A stretch of 12,104 nt of DNA from Methylotenera_A sp031369365 (GCA_031369365.1 JANMOP010000033.1:1-12104), one strand, 5' to 3'; counted from the first letter of the stretch, positions 1-6,766 are shown. Program-made: numbers and translations. The notes: generated from the sequence alone by a model not told the origin.

Positions 1-527
1 CGGGTGAGTCGGACCGGCGTCAGGCGGTGCACACGGTTTACGGCGGAGCGCATCTGTTCAAAGCGGACTCGACCGGGAAACTGGGCTTTTATATGCCCGC
101 GGCGCGCTTCTGCGTCGCCCCATAACTGCTCCAGGTTGTAATAGGCACGGGTGGTTGGCACCATAATATGCACCACAATATCGTTTAAATCCACCAACAC
201 CCATTCGCCTTCTTTTTCGCCTTCAGTACCGCGAATTGCATAGCTTTTTTCTTTCATTTTTTCGCGCACATTGTCGCCAATGGCTTTGGCTTGACGGCTT
301 GATGTGGCACTGCACACGATCATGTAGCTGGTCATATTGGTGAGTTTTCGCACATCCATCACGGTAATATCAAAGCCTTTAACATCTTCTAGCGCATCAA
401 TTACGGCGGCTTTCATGGTGTCTAAATAGCCAGCTTCCGTTTTTACTGCATCCAATTTTACTGCATCTGGTTTAACTTTATCTGGTTTTGCTGTATCTAA
501 TGTTGCTTTGTCTAAGTCTTGGGTCAT
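1..527 (-). CDS. rsfS: Ribosomal silencing factor RsfS, extended form, 3' end outside window
   Basis: RsfS (YbeB/Iojap family) binds ribosomal protein uL14 on the large subunit and blocks subunit joining under starvation. Translating the minus strand from the ATG at 527 gives a canonical core from about residue 38 (MKAAVIDALEDVKGFDI) to W136, including the family hallmarks GEWVLVDLNDIVVHIM and RAYYNLEQLW. Two extensions lie outside this core. Residues 5-29 are five tandem pentapeptides (LDKAT, LDTAK, PDKVK, PDAVK, LDAVK). At least 39 residues follow W136, rich in arginine, with no stop before the window edge; most family members end soon after this Trp. The start is one base after the panD stop, so coupled translation is likely. 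An internal ATG at 416 would give a standard-length N-terminus but has no Shine-Dalgarno at normal spacing. Family call firm; true start and end uncertain. Confidence 0.9.
   Translation of the reverse strand, partial: MTQDLDKATLDTAKPDKVKPDAVKLDAVKTEAGYLDTMKAAVIDALEDVKGFDITVMDVRKLTNMTSYMIVCSATSSRQAKAIGDNVREKMKEKSYAIRGTEGEKEGEWVLVDLNDIVVHIMVPTTRAYYNLEQLWGDAEARRGHIKAQFPGRVRFEQMRSAVNRVHRLTPVRLT
441..515 (-). repeat. Five tandem imperfect 15-bp repeats inside rsfS
   Basis: Five consecutive 15-mers on the plus strand are TTTTACTGCATCCAA, TTTTACTGCATCTGG, TTTAACTTTATCTGG, TTTTGCTGTATCTAA and TGTTGCTTTGTCTAA. All stay in frame with rsfS and encode pentapeptides of the form [L/P]D-x-x-[K/T]. The first two copies in plus-strand order differ at only two bases, which suggests recent slippage or duplication. 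Confidence 0.85.
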
Positions 528-528
528 G

Positions 529-909
529 TTATGCGGCCTGTGCAGGTATTGCGTTACGTTGAGATTGTATGCGGTTGTTGTCATCCACATACACTAATTC
601 TGGACTGTACTTTTCGAGTTCAATTTCGTGATAAACCGCGTAGCTGGCGATAATAATAATGTCTCCAGGGTTGGCTTTATGCGCGGCTGCACCGTTAACA
701 GAAACAATGCCAGAATGCCGCTCGGCACGCATCGCATAAGTACTAAAACGCTCGCCATTGGTCACATTGTAAATACTAATTTGCTCATATTCGCGCATGT
801 TGCCCGCATCTAGCAACGCCTCGTCAATAGCACAGCTACCTTCATAATGCAGCTCGCTATGCGTGACATTAACGCGATGCAGCTTAGATTTGAGCATGGT
901 TCTTTGCAT
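529..909 (-). CDS. panD: Aspartate 1-decarboxylase proenzyme (pyruvoyl-dependent)
   Basis: PanD decarboxylates L-aspartate to beta-alanine, the amine half of pantothenate. It is made as a proenzyme that cleaves itself between Gly24 and Ser25, turning Ser25 into the pyruvoyl group. The 126-residue product matches the usual length. HYEGSCAID carries the G24-S25 site. R54 (NGER), T57 and Y58 (FSTYA) are in the expected active-site places, and NGAAAHKANPGDIIII is the conserved barrel segment. The ATG at 909 has AAGG about six bases upstream. It sits 40 bp after panC and one base before rsfS on the same strand. Gram-negative PanD can need PanZ/PanM for maturation; no such gene is in the window. 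Confidence 0.97.
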   Translation of the reverse strand: MQRTMLKSKLHRVNVTHSELHYEGSCAIDEALLDAGNMREYEQISIYNVTNGERFSTYAMRAERHSGIVSVNGAAAHKANPGDIIIIASYAVYHEIELEKYSPELVYVDDNNRIQSQRNAIPAQAA

Positions 910-949
910 GCGTTACCTTGGATTTTAAAAAAGCATAATTATAAGCTAA

Positions 950-1834
950 TCAAACAGTTATACATAATTCTATATTATCGATTAAGCGTGTTTTACCCGA
1001 GGTTTTATTGCGAATTTTGGCCGCTCCCAATACGATTAAATCTTGGTCTGTTTGCGATGCAGGTTGTAAGGTGTTGGAGGAGCGAATGGAAATGTAATCA
1101 ACATCCCAACCTTGATTAGTAAGCTGTTTAGCCGCTTGTTGTTCGAGCTGAATAAAGTTTTTATTACCATTTTTTATTGAAACAACGATGCCCTGCAAGG
1201 CGCTATTTAATTGGCTTGCAGCGGCACGTTGTGTGTCCGTTAAATAACCATTGCGCGAGCTTAATGCCAAGCCGTTTGCTTCTCTAATCGTTTCGCCTGC
1301 GATGATTTCAATGGGTAAATTAAACTGCCGCACCATTTCTTTTATAATAAACAGTTGTTGAAAATCTTTTTTACCAAACACGGCCACTTGCGGCTGAACA
1401 ATATTAAATAACTTCATCACCACCGTCGCCACGCCCGCAAAATGGCTTAGGCGCGTAGCGCCGCACAGCACATTGGCAATGGGCGGCGGATCAATCGTCA
1501 TGGTTTGTTTCAAATTTATGCCGTCAAAATCTGGATAAATATCAGCCACGCTTGGCGTAAACACAATATCACAACCCGCAGTTTTAAGCTTTTCGCAGTC
1601 GGCTTCTAAAGTGCGTGGATAATTAGCTAAATCTTCAGTCGGGCTAAATTGCAGCGGGTTCACAAAAATGCTAGCAACCACGCATGTTGCATGCTGTTTG
1701 GCTATTTTCACTAGGTGAATATGTCCCGCATGTAAATTGCCCATGGTTGGTACAAAGCCGACCAAAGTTTGTTTGCCTTGGGCTTGGTTTTTGAGGGCAT
1801 TTCTTAAATCTGATGTTGTTTGAACTATTTGCAT
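950..1834 (-). CDS. panC: Pantothenate synthetase (pantoate-beta-alanine ligase)
   Basis: PanC joins pantoate and beta-alanine using ATP, through a pantoyl-adenylate, to make pantothenate in the cytoplasm. The 294-residue length fits the family. The nucleotidyl-transferase HIGH-type motif is MGNLHAGH (residues 31-38), and the KMSKS-like motif is SSRNGYL (192-198). FVNPLQF (57-63) and GKKDFQQ (154-160) are further hallmarks. Small oddities are RLSHF at 128-132 where RPGHF is common, and EANGLA where a DGLA form is common; neither removes a catalytic motif that I can identify. The ATG at 1834 faces the lipoprotein gene across a 67-bp divergent gap, so panC and panB are not adjacent here as they often are. 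Confidence 0.97.
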   Translation of the reverse strand: MQIVQTTSDLRNALKNQAQGKQTLVGFVPTMGNLHAGHIHLVKIAKQHATCVVASIFVNPLQFSPTEDLANYPRTLEADCEKLKTAGCDIVFTPSVADIYPDFDGINLKQTMTIDPPPIANVLCGATRLSHFAGVATVVMKLFNIVQPQVAVFGKKDFQQLFIIKEMVRQFNLPIEIIAGETIREANGLALSSRNGYLTDTQRAAASQLNSALQGIVVSIKNGNKNFIQLEQQAAKQLTNQGWDVDYISIRSSNTLQPASQTDQDLIVLGAAKIRNKTSGKTRLIDNIELCITV

Positions 1835-1857
1835 AGCGCTATTTTAACGCAGATAAT
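1829..1857 (+). promoter_or_regulatory. Candidate sigma-70-like promoter for the 1902 lipoprotein
   Basis: A TTGCAT -35-like hexamer (1829-1834) and a GATAAT -10-like hexamer (1852-1857) are 17 bp apart. This would start a transcript near 1864, about 38 nt before the GTG start. The -35 overlaps the panC start codon on the other strand. Only three of six -35 bases match consensus, so this is a modest prediction. Confidence 0.4.
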
Positions 1858-1901
1858 ACAATTGTTTTTTTGTTTGGTTTAATCTTTTGTAGGAATTAAT
1901 C

Positions 1902-2411
1902 GTGCATAAAATTAAGAGTAAAGTTTTAAGTTTGTTTATTCTTTTAACTTTGCTTGGCTGCGAAAAAAACACTGTGTTAGAAGACATTGATGCGATGGAA
2001 AAAACTGAAAATCCAAAACTAGAAATTGAAAAGCAATCAACAGCACAGCCAAGTATTCAAGATGGCACTTATTGCTTTGTTAAGAATTTTAATCAAGACG
2101 TCACTAATGTTAAGCTGGTATTTGCTGGAGATGCGATTAGTGGTGTGATGAATTGGGTTCCCTATCAAAAAGATAGTGCGCGGGGAACACTTAAAGGCAT
2201 TAAAAATCAAGCGGGCGAGTTTGATTTAATGTATGACTATATGATAGAGGGCAATCAACAAACTGAAACTAAGCGCATGAAAATTGAGAATGGAAGGTTA
2301 TTCATCAAAATTGGTGAGCTGTTAGACCCAAATGAAAATGGAAATTTAGTATATAAAAATGTAAATCAAGCCAAATTTTCTGAAGTACTAGAGCCTGTGG
2401 CCTGTAATTAA
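1902..2411 (+). CDS. Predicted lipoprotein of unknown function
   Basis: I do not recognise a named family. The 169-residue product starts with GTG at 1902, with AGGA at 1891-1894 as a Shine-Dalgarno. It has a charged N-terminus (HKIKSK), a hydrophobic stretch and a lipobox LLGC with Cys20 as the predicted lipidated residue, giving a mature protein of about 150 residues. Glu21 follows the Cys rather than Asp, so outer-membrane sorting is plausible. The mature part reads DGTYCFVKNFN, LVFAGDAISGVMNWVPYQ and IKIGELLDP. This resembles small beta-rich extracytoplasmic proteins, and two cysteines (in TYCF and PVACN) could form a disulfide. It is the only plus-strand gene in the left half and sits between panC and panB; its stop is 3 bp from the convergent panB stop. 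A hand count over 1921-2400 gives about 35% GC, lower than the panC stretches sampled. Confidence 0.8.
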   Translation: MHKIKSKVLSLFILLTLLGCEKNTVLEDIDAMEKTENPKLEIEKQSTAQPSIQDGTYCFVKNFNQDVTNVKLVFAGDAISGVMNWVPYQKDSARGTLKGIKNQAGEFDLMYDYMIEGNQQTETKRMKIENGRLFIKIGELLDPNENGNLVYKNVNQAKFSEVLEPVACN

Positions 2412-2414
2412 TTA

Positions 2415-3230
2415 TTAGTAACTGTGCTCAATAGCTGGAAAGCTTTTATCCTTAACTGCATTTACATATGCAGCAACCGCTGCTTGCACGCTGTTAGTAT
2501 TTTGTAAAAAGTTTTTAACAAAACGCGGCGATTTAAAATCCTCAATTTTTTTGCTGGCAGCACCCGTATAAATGCCCAATAAATCTTGCAACACAAGTAC
2601 TTGGCCGCTGCAATCAACACCAGCGCCAATGCCTATTGTCGGCACAATTTCTGTGACTTGCTTGGCCAACGAAGCAGGCACCATTTCTAGCAGCACAAAG
2701 CTCACGCCCGCGTCGTGCATGGCTTTCGCGTCCTGTAAAATTTGGCTTGCAGATTCTTGAGTTTTACCTTGGATTTTGTAGCCGCCAATTTGATTCACCG
2801 ATTGCGGCGTAAAGCCCAAATGAGCGCACACAGGAATGCCGCGCTCCACCAAGTAGCGCGCGGTATCTACGCGTTTTCCACCGCCTTCAAATTTCACTAT
2901 ATGCGCGCCACTTTTTACTAACCACAGTGCGTTTTTATAAGCGGCTTCGTTATCTTGCTCGTAACTGCCAATCGGCATATCAGCCATAATTACCGTGTTG
3001 GGCGCGCCATTCTTCACCATTTTGGTGTGATAAGTCATGTGGTGCATGCTCACGTTCAGCGTATTTTCCGCGCCTTGCAGCACCATGCCGAGTGAGTCGC
3101 CCACCAGCAAAATATCTACACCTGCGTGTTCCATTAATTTAGCAAAAGTGGCGTCATAGCAGGTGAGCATGGCGATTTTTTCGCCAGTATTTATTAGATT
3201 TTGTAGTTTTTGCAGCAAGAGATGAATCAC
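2415..3230 (-). CDS. panB: 3-methyl-2-oxobutanoate hydroxymethyltransferase
   Basis: PanB transfers a hydroxymethyl group from 5,10-methylene-tetrahydrofolate to ketoisovalerate, giving ketopantoate, the committed step to pantothenate. The 271-residue TIM-barrel protein shows IAMLTCYDATFA (19-30), LLVGDSLGMVLQG (41-53) with metal ligand D45, MADMP with D84, VKFEGG with E115, AHLGFTPQS (136-144), and the catalytic-base segment LLEMVP with E182. The start is a GTG (3230), six bases after the kinase stop, with no clear Shine-Dalgarno, so coupled translation from the upstream gene is likely. The first dozen residues (IHLLLQKLQNL) differ from the common form. Its substrate ketoisovalerate links it to valine metabolism, and ilvE lies about 5 kb away. 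Confidence 0.97.
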   Translation of the reverse strand: MIHLLLQKLQNLINTGEKIAMLTCYDATFAKLMEHAGVDILLVGDSLGMVLQGAENTLNVSMHHMTYHTKMVKNGAPNTVIMADMPIGSYEQDNEAAYKNALWLVKSGAHIVKFEGGGKRVDTARYLVERGIPVCAHLGFTPQSVNQIGGYKIQGKTQESASQILQDAKAMHDAGVSFVLLEMVPASLAKQVTEIVPTIGIGAGVDCSGQVLVLQDLLGIYTGAASKKIEDFKSPRFVKNFLQNTNSVQAAVAAYVNAVKDKSFPAIEHSY

Positions 3231-3236
3231 AAGAGA

Positions 3237-3884
3237 TTATTCGAAGTTAGGATTGAAATATTCGCGACTGCTTTTAATTTGCATGATGCGCTCTACCAAC
3301 AAATTAAGTGCGGCTATATCTTTGATAATATTCAACTTTTCGTTATTTACAATCAACAAAGGCGACGCATCATAAGTGTGAAAAAACTCACTATAAGCAG
3401 CGGCCAAACGCTCAATATATTCGCGCGGAATTTCCTGCTCATAGCTCACATTACGTTCTTCAATACGCTCGGCAAGCTCATCCACAGGCGTTTGCAGGTA
3501 AATAACCAAATCAGGCTTGGTCGCTTTTAATTGTAAATGTGAATAAATTTGGTGATACAGCGTATATTCTTCGTCATCTAAATTTAGCCGCGCAAATAGC
3601 GGGTCTTTTTCTAAAAAGAAATCTGCCACCGTGGGTTTTTTAAACATATCACGTTGATTTAAATCACTAATTTGGCGGGAGCGCTGGAACAAAAAGAATA
3701 ACTGCGTAGGCAGTGCGTAACGTTGTGCATCTTGATAAAAACGCGGCAAAAACGGGTTAGCCTCCGCTTTTTCGCTAAGCAATTGCGCCGAAAATTTATC
3801 TGCCAACATCTGCGCCAACGTAGTTTTGCCGCTTCCAATTGGGCCTTCGATGACAATGTAGGGGTATTTTGTAAATATGTTCAT
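3237..3884 (-). CDS. Deoxynucleoside kinase (dAK/dGK/dCK family)
   Basis: This family phosphorylates deoxynucleosides at the 5' position in salvage. The 215-residue P-loop protein has Walker A GPIGSGKT at 14-21 and a substrate-side segment around EAEANPFLPRFY. RSRQISDL (68-75) is followed by VADFFLEKDPLFARLNL (86-102), which matches the family pattern Dy-f-Kd-lFA-L. An arginine-rich lid lies at ERIEERNVSYE (139-149). The exact base preference cannot be read from sequence. It lies between folK (8 bp upstream) and panB (6 bp downstream), an arrangement I recall from other betaproteobacteria, which suggests co-transcription rather than a shared pathway. The ATG at 3884 lacks a strong Shine-Dalgarno. 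A thymidylate kinase fold is the main alternative, but the DFF-LEKDPLFA signature favours dNK. Confidence 0.9.
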   Translation of the reverse strand: MNIFTKYPYIVIEGPIGSGKTTLAQMLADKFSAQLLSEKAEANPFLPRFYQDAQRYALPTQLFFLFQRSRQISDLNQRDMFKKPTVADFFLEKDPLFARLNLDDEEYTLYHQIYSHLQLKATKPDLVIYLQTPVDELAERIEERNVSYEQEIPREYIERLAAAYSEFFHTYDASPLLIVNNEKLNIIKDIAALNLLVERIMQIKSSREYFNPNFE

Positions 3885-3892
3885 GCTGGTTT

Positions 3893-4444
3893 CTATAGTT
3901 GTAGCTTCTTAATACCTTGGTTTTGAAACGTGAGCGCTAATTTTACAACATTGTTGCCAAAAGGTAACGATAAGTCTGGAAGTGTTAAATCAGGCGCAAT
4001 TTCCGCTAAAGGTAACAACACAAAGCCACGTTCAAACATGCGCGGGTGCGGCAGCGTAAGGTTTTTTGTGTTTATTGTTACATGATCGTAAAGCAATAAA
4101 TCGCAATCTAAAACGCGCGGCGCGTTGCTAAAAGGGCGCTCGCGGCCTGCTTCGTGTTCTATATTTAGCAGCTGTTCTAGTAAAGTTTCGGGTGAAAGTT
4201 GCGTGCTGACTTCTACCACTGCATTGATGAAATCGGGTTGATTTAAATAACCCACGGCAGCGCTTTGATATAAACTTGAAGTCTTAATTAGCTTGGTTTT
4301 AGGTAATTTGTCGATGCTCTGGAAGGCACGTATTACTTGGTTGGTGGGCGAATGTAAATCCCCAGCTAAATTGCTACCAAGAGCAATATAAGCCTTATGT
4401 TCCAAATGATTTTTTTGATTCATGTAATATAAGTTATTGCACAT
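3893..4444 (-). CDS. folK: HPPK: hydroxymethyl-dihydropterin pyrophosphokinase
   Basis: FolK transfers pyrophosphate from ATP to 6-hydroxymethyl-7,8-dihydropterin, the step before dihydropteroate synthase in folate synthesis. Visible signatures are AYIALGSNL (18-26), GYLNQPDFINAVVEV (65-79), GRERPFSNAPRVLDCDLLLYD (100-120) with the two magnesium-binding aspartates D113 and D115, and LPHPRMFERGFVLLPL (131-146). The middle residue between the aspartates is Cys, where Leu is usual; this is tolerable. The ATG at 4444 gives 183 residues. The ATG at 4423 (residue 8, MNQKNHLEHKAYI) gives a more typical N-terminus. Neither has a convincing Shine-Dalgarno. The longer start lies only 9 bp from the arm of an inverted repeat. 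No folP is in the window. Tetrahydrofolate also feeds PanB, which may explain the neighbourhood. Confidence 0.95.
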   Translation of the reverse strand: MCNNLYYMNQKNHLEHKAYIALGSNLAGDLHSPTNQVIRAFQSIDKLPKTKLIKTSSLYQSAAVGYLNQPDFINAVVEVSTQLSPETLLEQLLNIEHEAGRERPFSNAPRVLDCDLLLYDHVTINTKNLTLPHPRMFERGFVLLPLAEIAPDLTLPDLSLPFGNNVVKLALTFQNQGIKKLQL

Positions 4445-4452
4445 TATTTACC

Positions 4453-4532
4453 GTCATTGCGAGCAAAAGCGAAGCAATCCAGCTTTTAGCTGATGATAGA
4501 ATCATGGATTGCTTCGCTTCGGTCGCAATGAC
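4453..4532. repeat. 80-bp imperfect inverted repeat (GTCATTGCGA...GCAATCCA type)
   Basis: The left arm at 4453-4481 and the right arm at 4505-4532 are near-perfect inverted copies that begin GTCATTGCGA at the outside and end CGAAGCAATCCA at the inside. They differ only by GCAAAAG against CCGAAG in the middle. The loop holds a smaller hairpin, ATGAT-AGA-ATCAT (4493-4505). Sequences with these ends are known as dispersed repeats in many bacterial genomes. It occupies most of the pcnB-folK gap, on the leader side of folK, and transcripts crossing it would fold into a long hairpin. Confidence 0.85.
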
Positions 4533-4562
4533 AGCTTTGGTAATACCTTAATATAAATTTGA

Positions 4563-5924
4563 TTAACTAACTTCTGTTTCTATTGCTTGCTTTTTGCGAT
4601 TACGATTACGACGTTTTTTGGGTGCTGTATCAGGCAGCAACATGGCAGCACGGCGTTCGCCGTTGGCATCGGCAAATTCTGTCCACCATTCACCTAGTTC
4701 GGTATCAATCTCGCCCGATTCACAACGTAACAGCAAAAAATCGTAAGCGGCACGATAGCGCGGGTGTTCCAAAATACCAAAAGGCCGCTTGCCTGCACGC
4801 TGCTCAAAACGTGGTTGCATGCCCCAAATTTCTTTCATGGTGGCGGTAAATCGGTTGTGAATCGCCAGTTTTTTCGCCTGCGCGTCGATAATTTCGTTCA
4901 TTGCCATGTGCAGGGCGGGTATTGGCGGGTGCGATTGTTTGTAGGTTTCCCACGCTTTCAAAACCTCGTGCCACAATAAGGTTGCAAACAGAAAACTGGG
5001 GTTAGACGATTTACCCGCAAGGATTCTATTATCCGTGTTCTTAAGCGCTAACATTACAAAACGCTCGCCCAATGGCTGCTCTAGCACCACGTCTAGCAAA
5101 GGCAGCAGGCCATGATGCAAATGTTGTTCGCGCAAGGCATTAATGCTCTCAACTGCGTGACCTGACAAAAATAATTTCAACATTTCATCAAACAATCGGC
5201 TGGGCGGCACGTCTTGCAACAAATCCGCCAGCTTTTGAATCGGCTCTTGCGTGGATTTTTCTATTTTTAACCCAAGTTTTGCCGAGAGTCTTACCGCGCG
5301 TAGCATCCGCACGGGGTCTTCCTGGTAGCGCGTTTTTGGGTCGCCAATCATACGCAGTAAATTAGCTTTTATATCAGCCACGCCGTTATGAAAATCCAAC
5401 ACTTCTTCGCTGGCAGGGTTGTAATACAAGGCGTTGGCGGTAAAATCGCGGCGCACGGCATCATCTTCTAGGCTGCCAAAAATATTATCGCGAATAATGC
5501 GGCCGCTATCCGCCGTTTGGCCGTCGCCCTCAGATTGATGATGTCCACGGAAAGTTGAAACCTCAATCGTATCAGAGCCCCACAATACATGCACTAACCT
5601 GAACCTGCGCCCGATAATACGCGAGCGGCGAAAGACTTTATACACCTCTTCTGGCGTGGCATTGGTGGCAATATCAAAATCTTTTGGCTTAACATTTAGC
5701 AGCAAATCGCGCACCGCGCCGCCCACAATAAAAGCCTCAAAACCCGCTTTTTGTAAGCCTTCGCAGGTTTTAAATGCAGGCTGGCTAATCAAGGTTTTGT
5801 CAATTTTGTGCTTGCTGGCTGAGAATATTTTTGCTGAGCTGGTATCGCTACTGTCAGCTTTATTGATGACAACTTCAGCTTTGACACGCTTACTAAACAC
5901 TTTTTGTAGAAATCTTTTAATCAT
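4563..5924 (-). CDS. pcnB: Poly(A) polymerase I
   Basis: PcnB adds 3' poly(A) tails that speed RNA decay. The 453-residue protein belongs to the class II nucleotidyltransferase group. Its head domain shows IVGGAVRDLLLN (66-77), KPKDFDIATNATPEEV (79-94) with catalytic aspartates D82 and D84, FRRSRIIGRRFRLVHV (98-113), EVSTFRG (121-127) and RRDFTANALYYNP (158-170). RMLRAVRLSAKLG follows in the neck. The RRSRIIGRRFRLVHV segment and the very basic C-terminus (KKRRNRNRKK) favour poly(A) polymerase over the related CCA-adding enzyme. The N-terminal 45 residues are a variable linker rich in Lys and Ser. The ATG at 5924 is 3 bp after the adenosyltransferase stop; the intervening U/A-rich leader has no good Shine-Dalgarno, so coupling is likely. 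Confidence 0.94.
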   Translation of the reverse strand: MIKRFLQKVFSKRVKAEVVINKADSSDTSSAKIFSASKHKIDKTLISQPAFKTCEGLQKAGFEAFIVGGAVRDLLLNVKPKDFDIATNATPEEVYKVFRRSRIIGRRFRLVHVLWGSDTIEVSTFRGHHQSEGDGQTADSGRIIRDNIFGSLEDDAVRRDFTANALYYNPASEEVLDFHNGVADIKANLLRMIGDPKTRYQEDPVRMLRAVRLSAKLGLKIEKSTQEPIQKLADLLQDVPPSRLFDEMLKLFLSGHAVESINALREQHLHHGLLPLLDVVLEQPLGERFVMLALKNTDNRILAGKSSNPSFLFATLLWHEVLKAWETYKQSHPPIPALHMAMNEIIDAQAKKLAIHNRFTATMKEIWGMQPRFEQRAGKRPFGILEHPRYRAAYDFLLLRCESGEIDTELGEWWTEFADANGERRAAMLLPDTAPKKRRNRNRKKQAIETEVS

Positions 5925-5927
5925 ATT

Positions 5928-6491
5928 TTATTTTTTTGGTTCGACTTTGTTATTATTTTGCCAAAGTACATCTGGCACGCCCGCTTCTTTATTCAAAATG
6001 CGGCACAGCACAAACAATAAATCCGATAATCTATTGATGTATTGCAAAGAAACCTCGGTGATTTTTTCTTGATTATTCAACGTCGTCATTTGCCGTTCGG
6101 CGCGTCTGCACACAGTTCTGGCCAGGTGGCAATATGCCGCAGCGCGGCTACCGCCTGGCAAAATAAACTCTTTTAACGGACTTAGCGTTTCATTCCACTC
6201 ATCCAAAATGTTTTCTAAAGCGACCACACGCTCCGCCTTAATCATGGTGTAGCCTGGCATACAAATCTCGCCACCCATATCGAATAAGTCGTGTTGTACG
6301 CGCGTTAAACAATCGCGAATTTTGCTTGAAATAGGTTCGGTTAGCATCAAACCAATCACCGAATTCAACTCATCCACATCGCCCATCGCCGTCACGCGTA
6401 AACTATCTTTTGCTACGCGCGTGCCATCGCCCAAGCCAGTGGTGCCTGCGTCGCCCGTACGAGTATAAATTTTACTTAATCTGTTTGCCAT
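5928..6491 (-). CDS. pduO: PduO-type cob(I)alamin adenosyltransferase
   Basis: This enzyme moves the adenosyl group of ATP to cob(I)alamin, making coenzyme B12 for radical enzymes or during corrinoid salvage. The 187-residue product has the PduO/MMAB signatures in order: KIYTRTGDAGTTGLGDG (7-23), an ATP-binding N-terminal loop; GDVDELNS (37-44); FILPGGS (109-115); RTVCRRAER (125-133); and NRLSDLLF (153-160). It is unrelated in sequence to the CobA and EutT types. The ATG at 6491 begins a minus-strand run into pcnB. No cobalamin riboswitch is seen upstream: the B12-box core GCCACTG or its complement is absent from 6492-6766. Which B12-dependent enzyme it serves cannot be told from this window. 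The symbol is by family; these stand-alone genes do not belong to a pdu operon. Confidence 0.93.
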   Translation of the reverse strand: MANRLSKIYTRTGDAGTTGLGDGTRVAKDSLRVTAMGDVDELNSVIGLMLTEPISSKIRDCLTRVQHDLFDMGGEICMPGYTMIKAERVVALENILDEWNETLSPLKEFILPGGSRAAAYCHLARTVCRRAERQMTTLNNQEKITEVSLQYINRLSDLLFVLCRILNKEAGVPDVLWQNNNKVEPKK

Positions 6492-6569
6492 ATTGCGCTT
6501 GCCGTATTGCTCTGTGAGTAATGTGCCATTTTAACGTATTTTTAATCACATCAGCTTTAAAGATTCATC

Positions 6570-6720
6570 GCCCTTCTCCCACGCTGTCGCGCACCCTCTC
6601 CCGCTTGCGGGCGAGGGTTATGATGTGCGCTTCAGTCCATCTACCGAGCGAGCGGTATGTTGTGCTGCCGCATCTTTTAGCCCCTCGCCCGCAAGCGGGA
6701 GAGGGGTTGGGGAGAGGGGC
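6570..6720. repeat. MITE-like inverted repeat with perfect 24-bp inner arms
   Basis: Arms at 6594-6617 and 6682-6705 are perfect reverse complements over 24 bp, and each can also fold on itself through CCCGC-TT-GCGGG. Outer arms GCCCTTCTCCCA (6570-6581) and TGGGGAGAGGGGC (6708-6720) pair imperfectly. The centre holds a perfect hairpin TACCG-AGCGAG-CGGTA (6642-6657). Elements of the CCCTCTCCCGC...GCGGGAGAGGG kind are widely dispersed in proteobacterial genomes. This one fills most of the 275-bp gap between the divergent adenosyltransferase and murI genes, so it must flank or contain their control regions. Confidence 0.85.
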
Positions 6721-6766
6721 AAAGTTACGGTAATAGTAATTTGATTAAACAAGATTAGCGTTTAAA

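Noticed and set aside
441..515. Tandem repeats considered as a CRISPR array
   Set aside because: Units are 15 bp, contiguous without spacers, and in frame inside rsfS.
847..1119. A 90-residue plus-strand open frame over panD/panC
   Set aside because: It is antisense to two firm genes, has no family resemblance and no leader signals.
4563..5924. pcnB considered as a CCA-adding enzyme
   Set aside because: The RRSRIIGRRFRLVHV segment and the long basic C-terminal tail fit poly(A) polymerase; CCA enzymes of this group lack them.
5656..6072. A 138-residue plus-strand open frame over the pcnB/adenosyltransferase junction
   Set aside because: Antisense shadow of two conserved genes; no recognisable domain.
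6521..6733. A 70-residue plus-strand open frame ending APRPQAGEGLGRGAKLR
   Set aside because: It is made by translating the 6570-6720 inverted repeat; peptides of this kind are a well-known artefact of that repeat class, and it has no ribosome binding site.
6492..6766. Cobalamin riboswitch ahead of the adenosyltransferase gene
   Set aside because: No B12-box core on either strand; the space is taken up by a dispersed inverted repeat.
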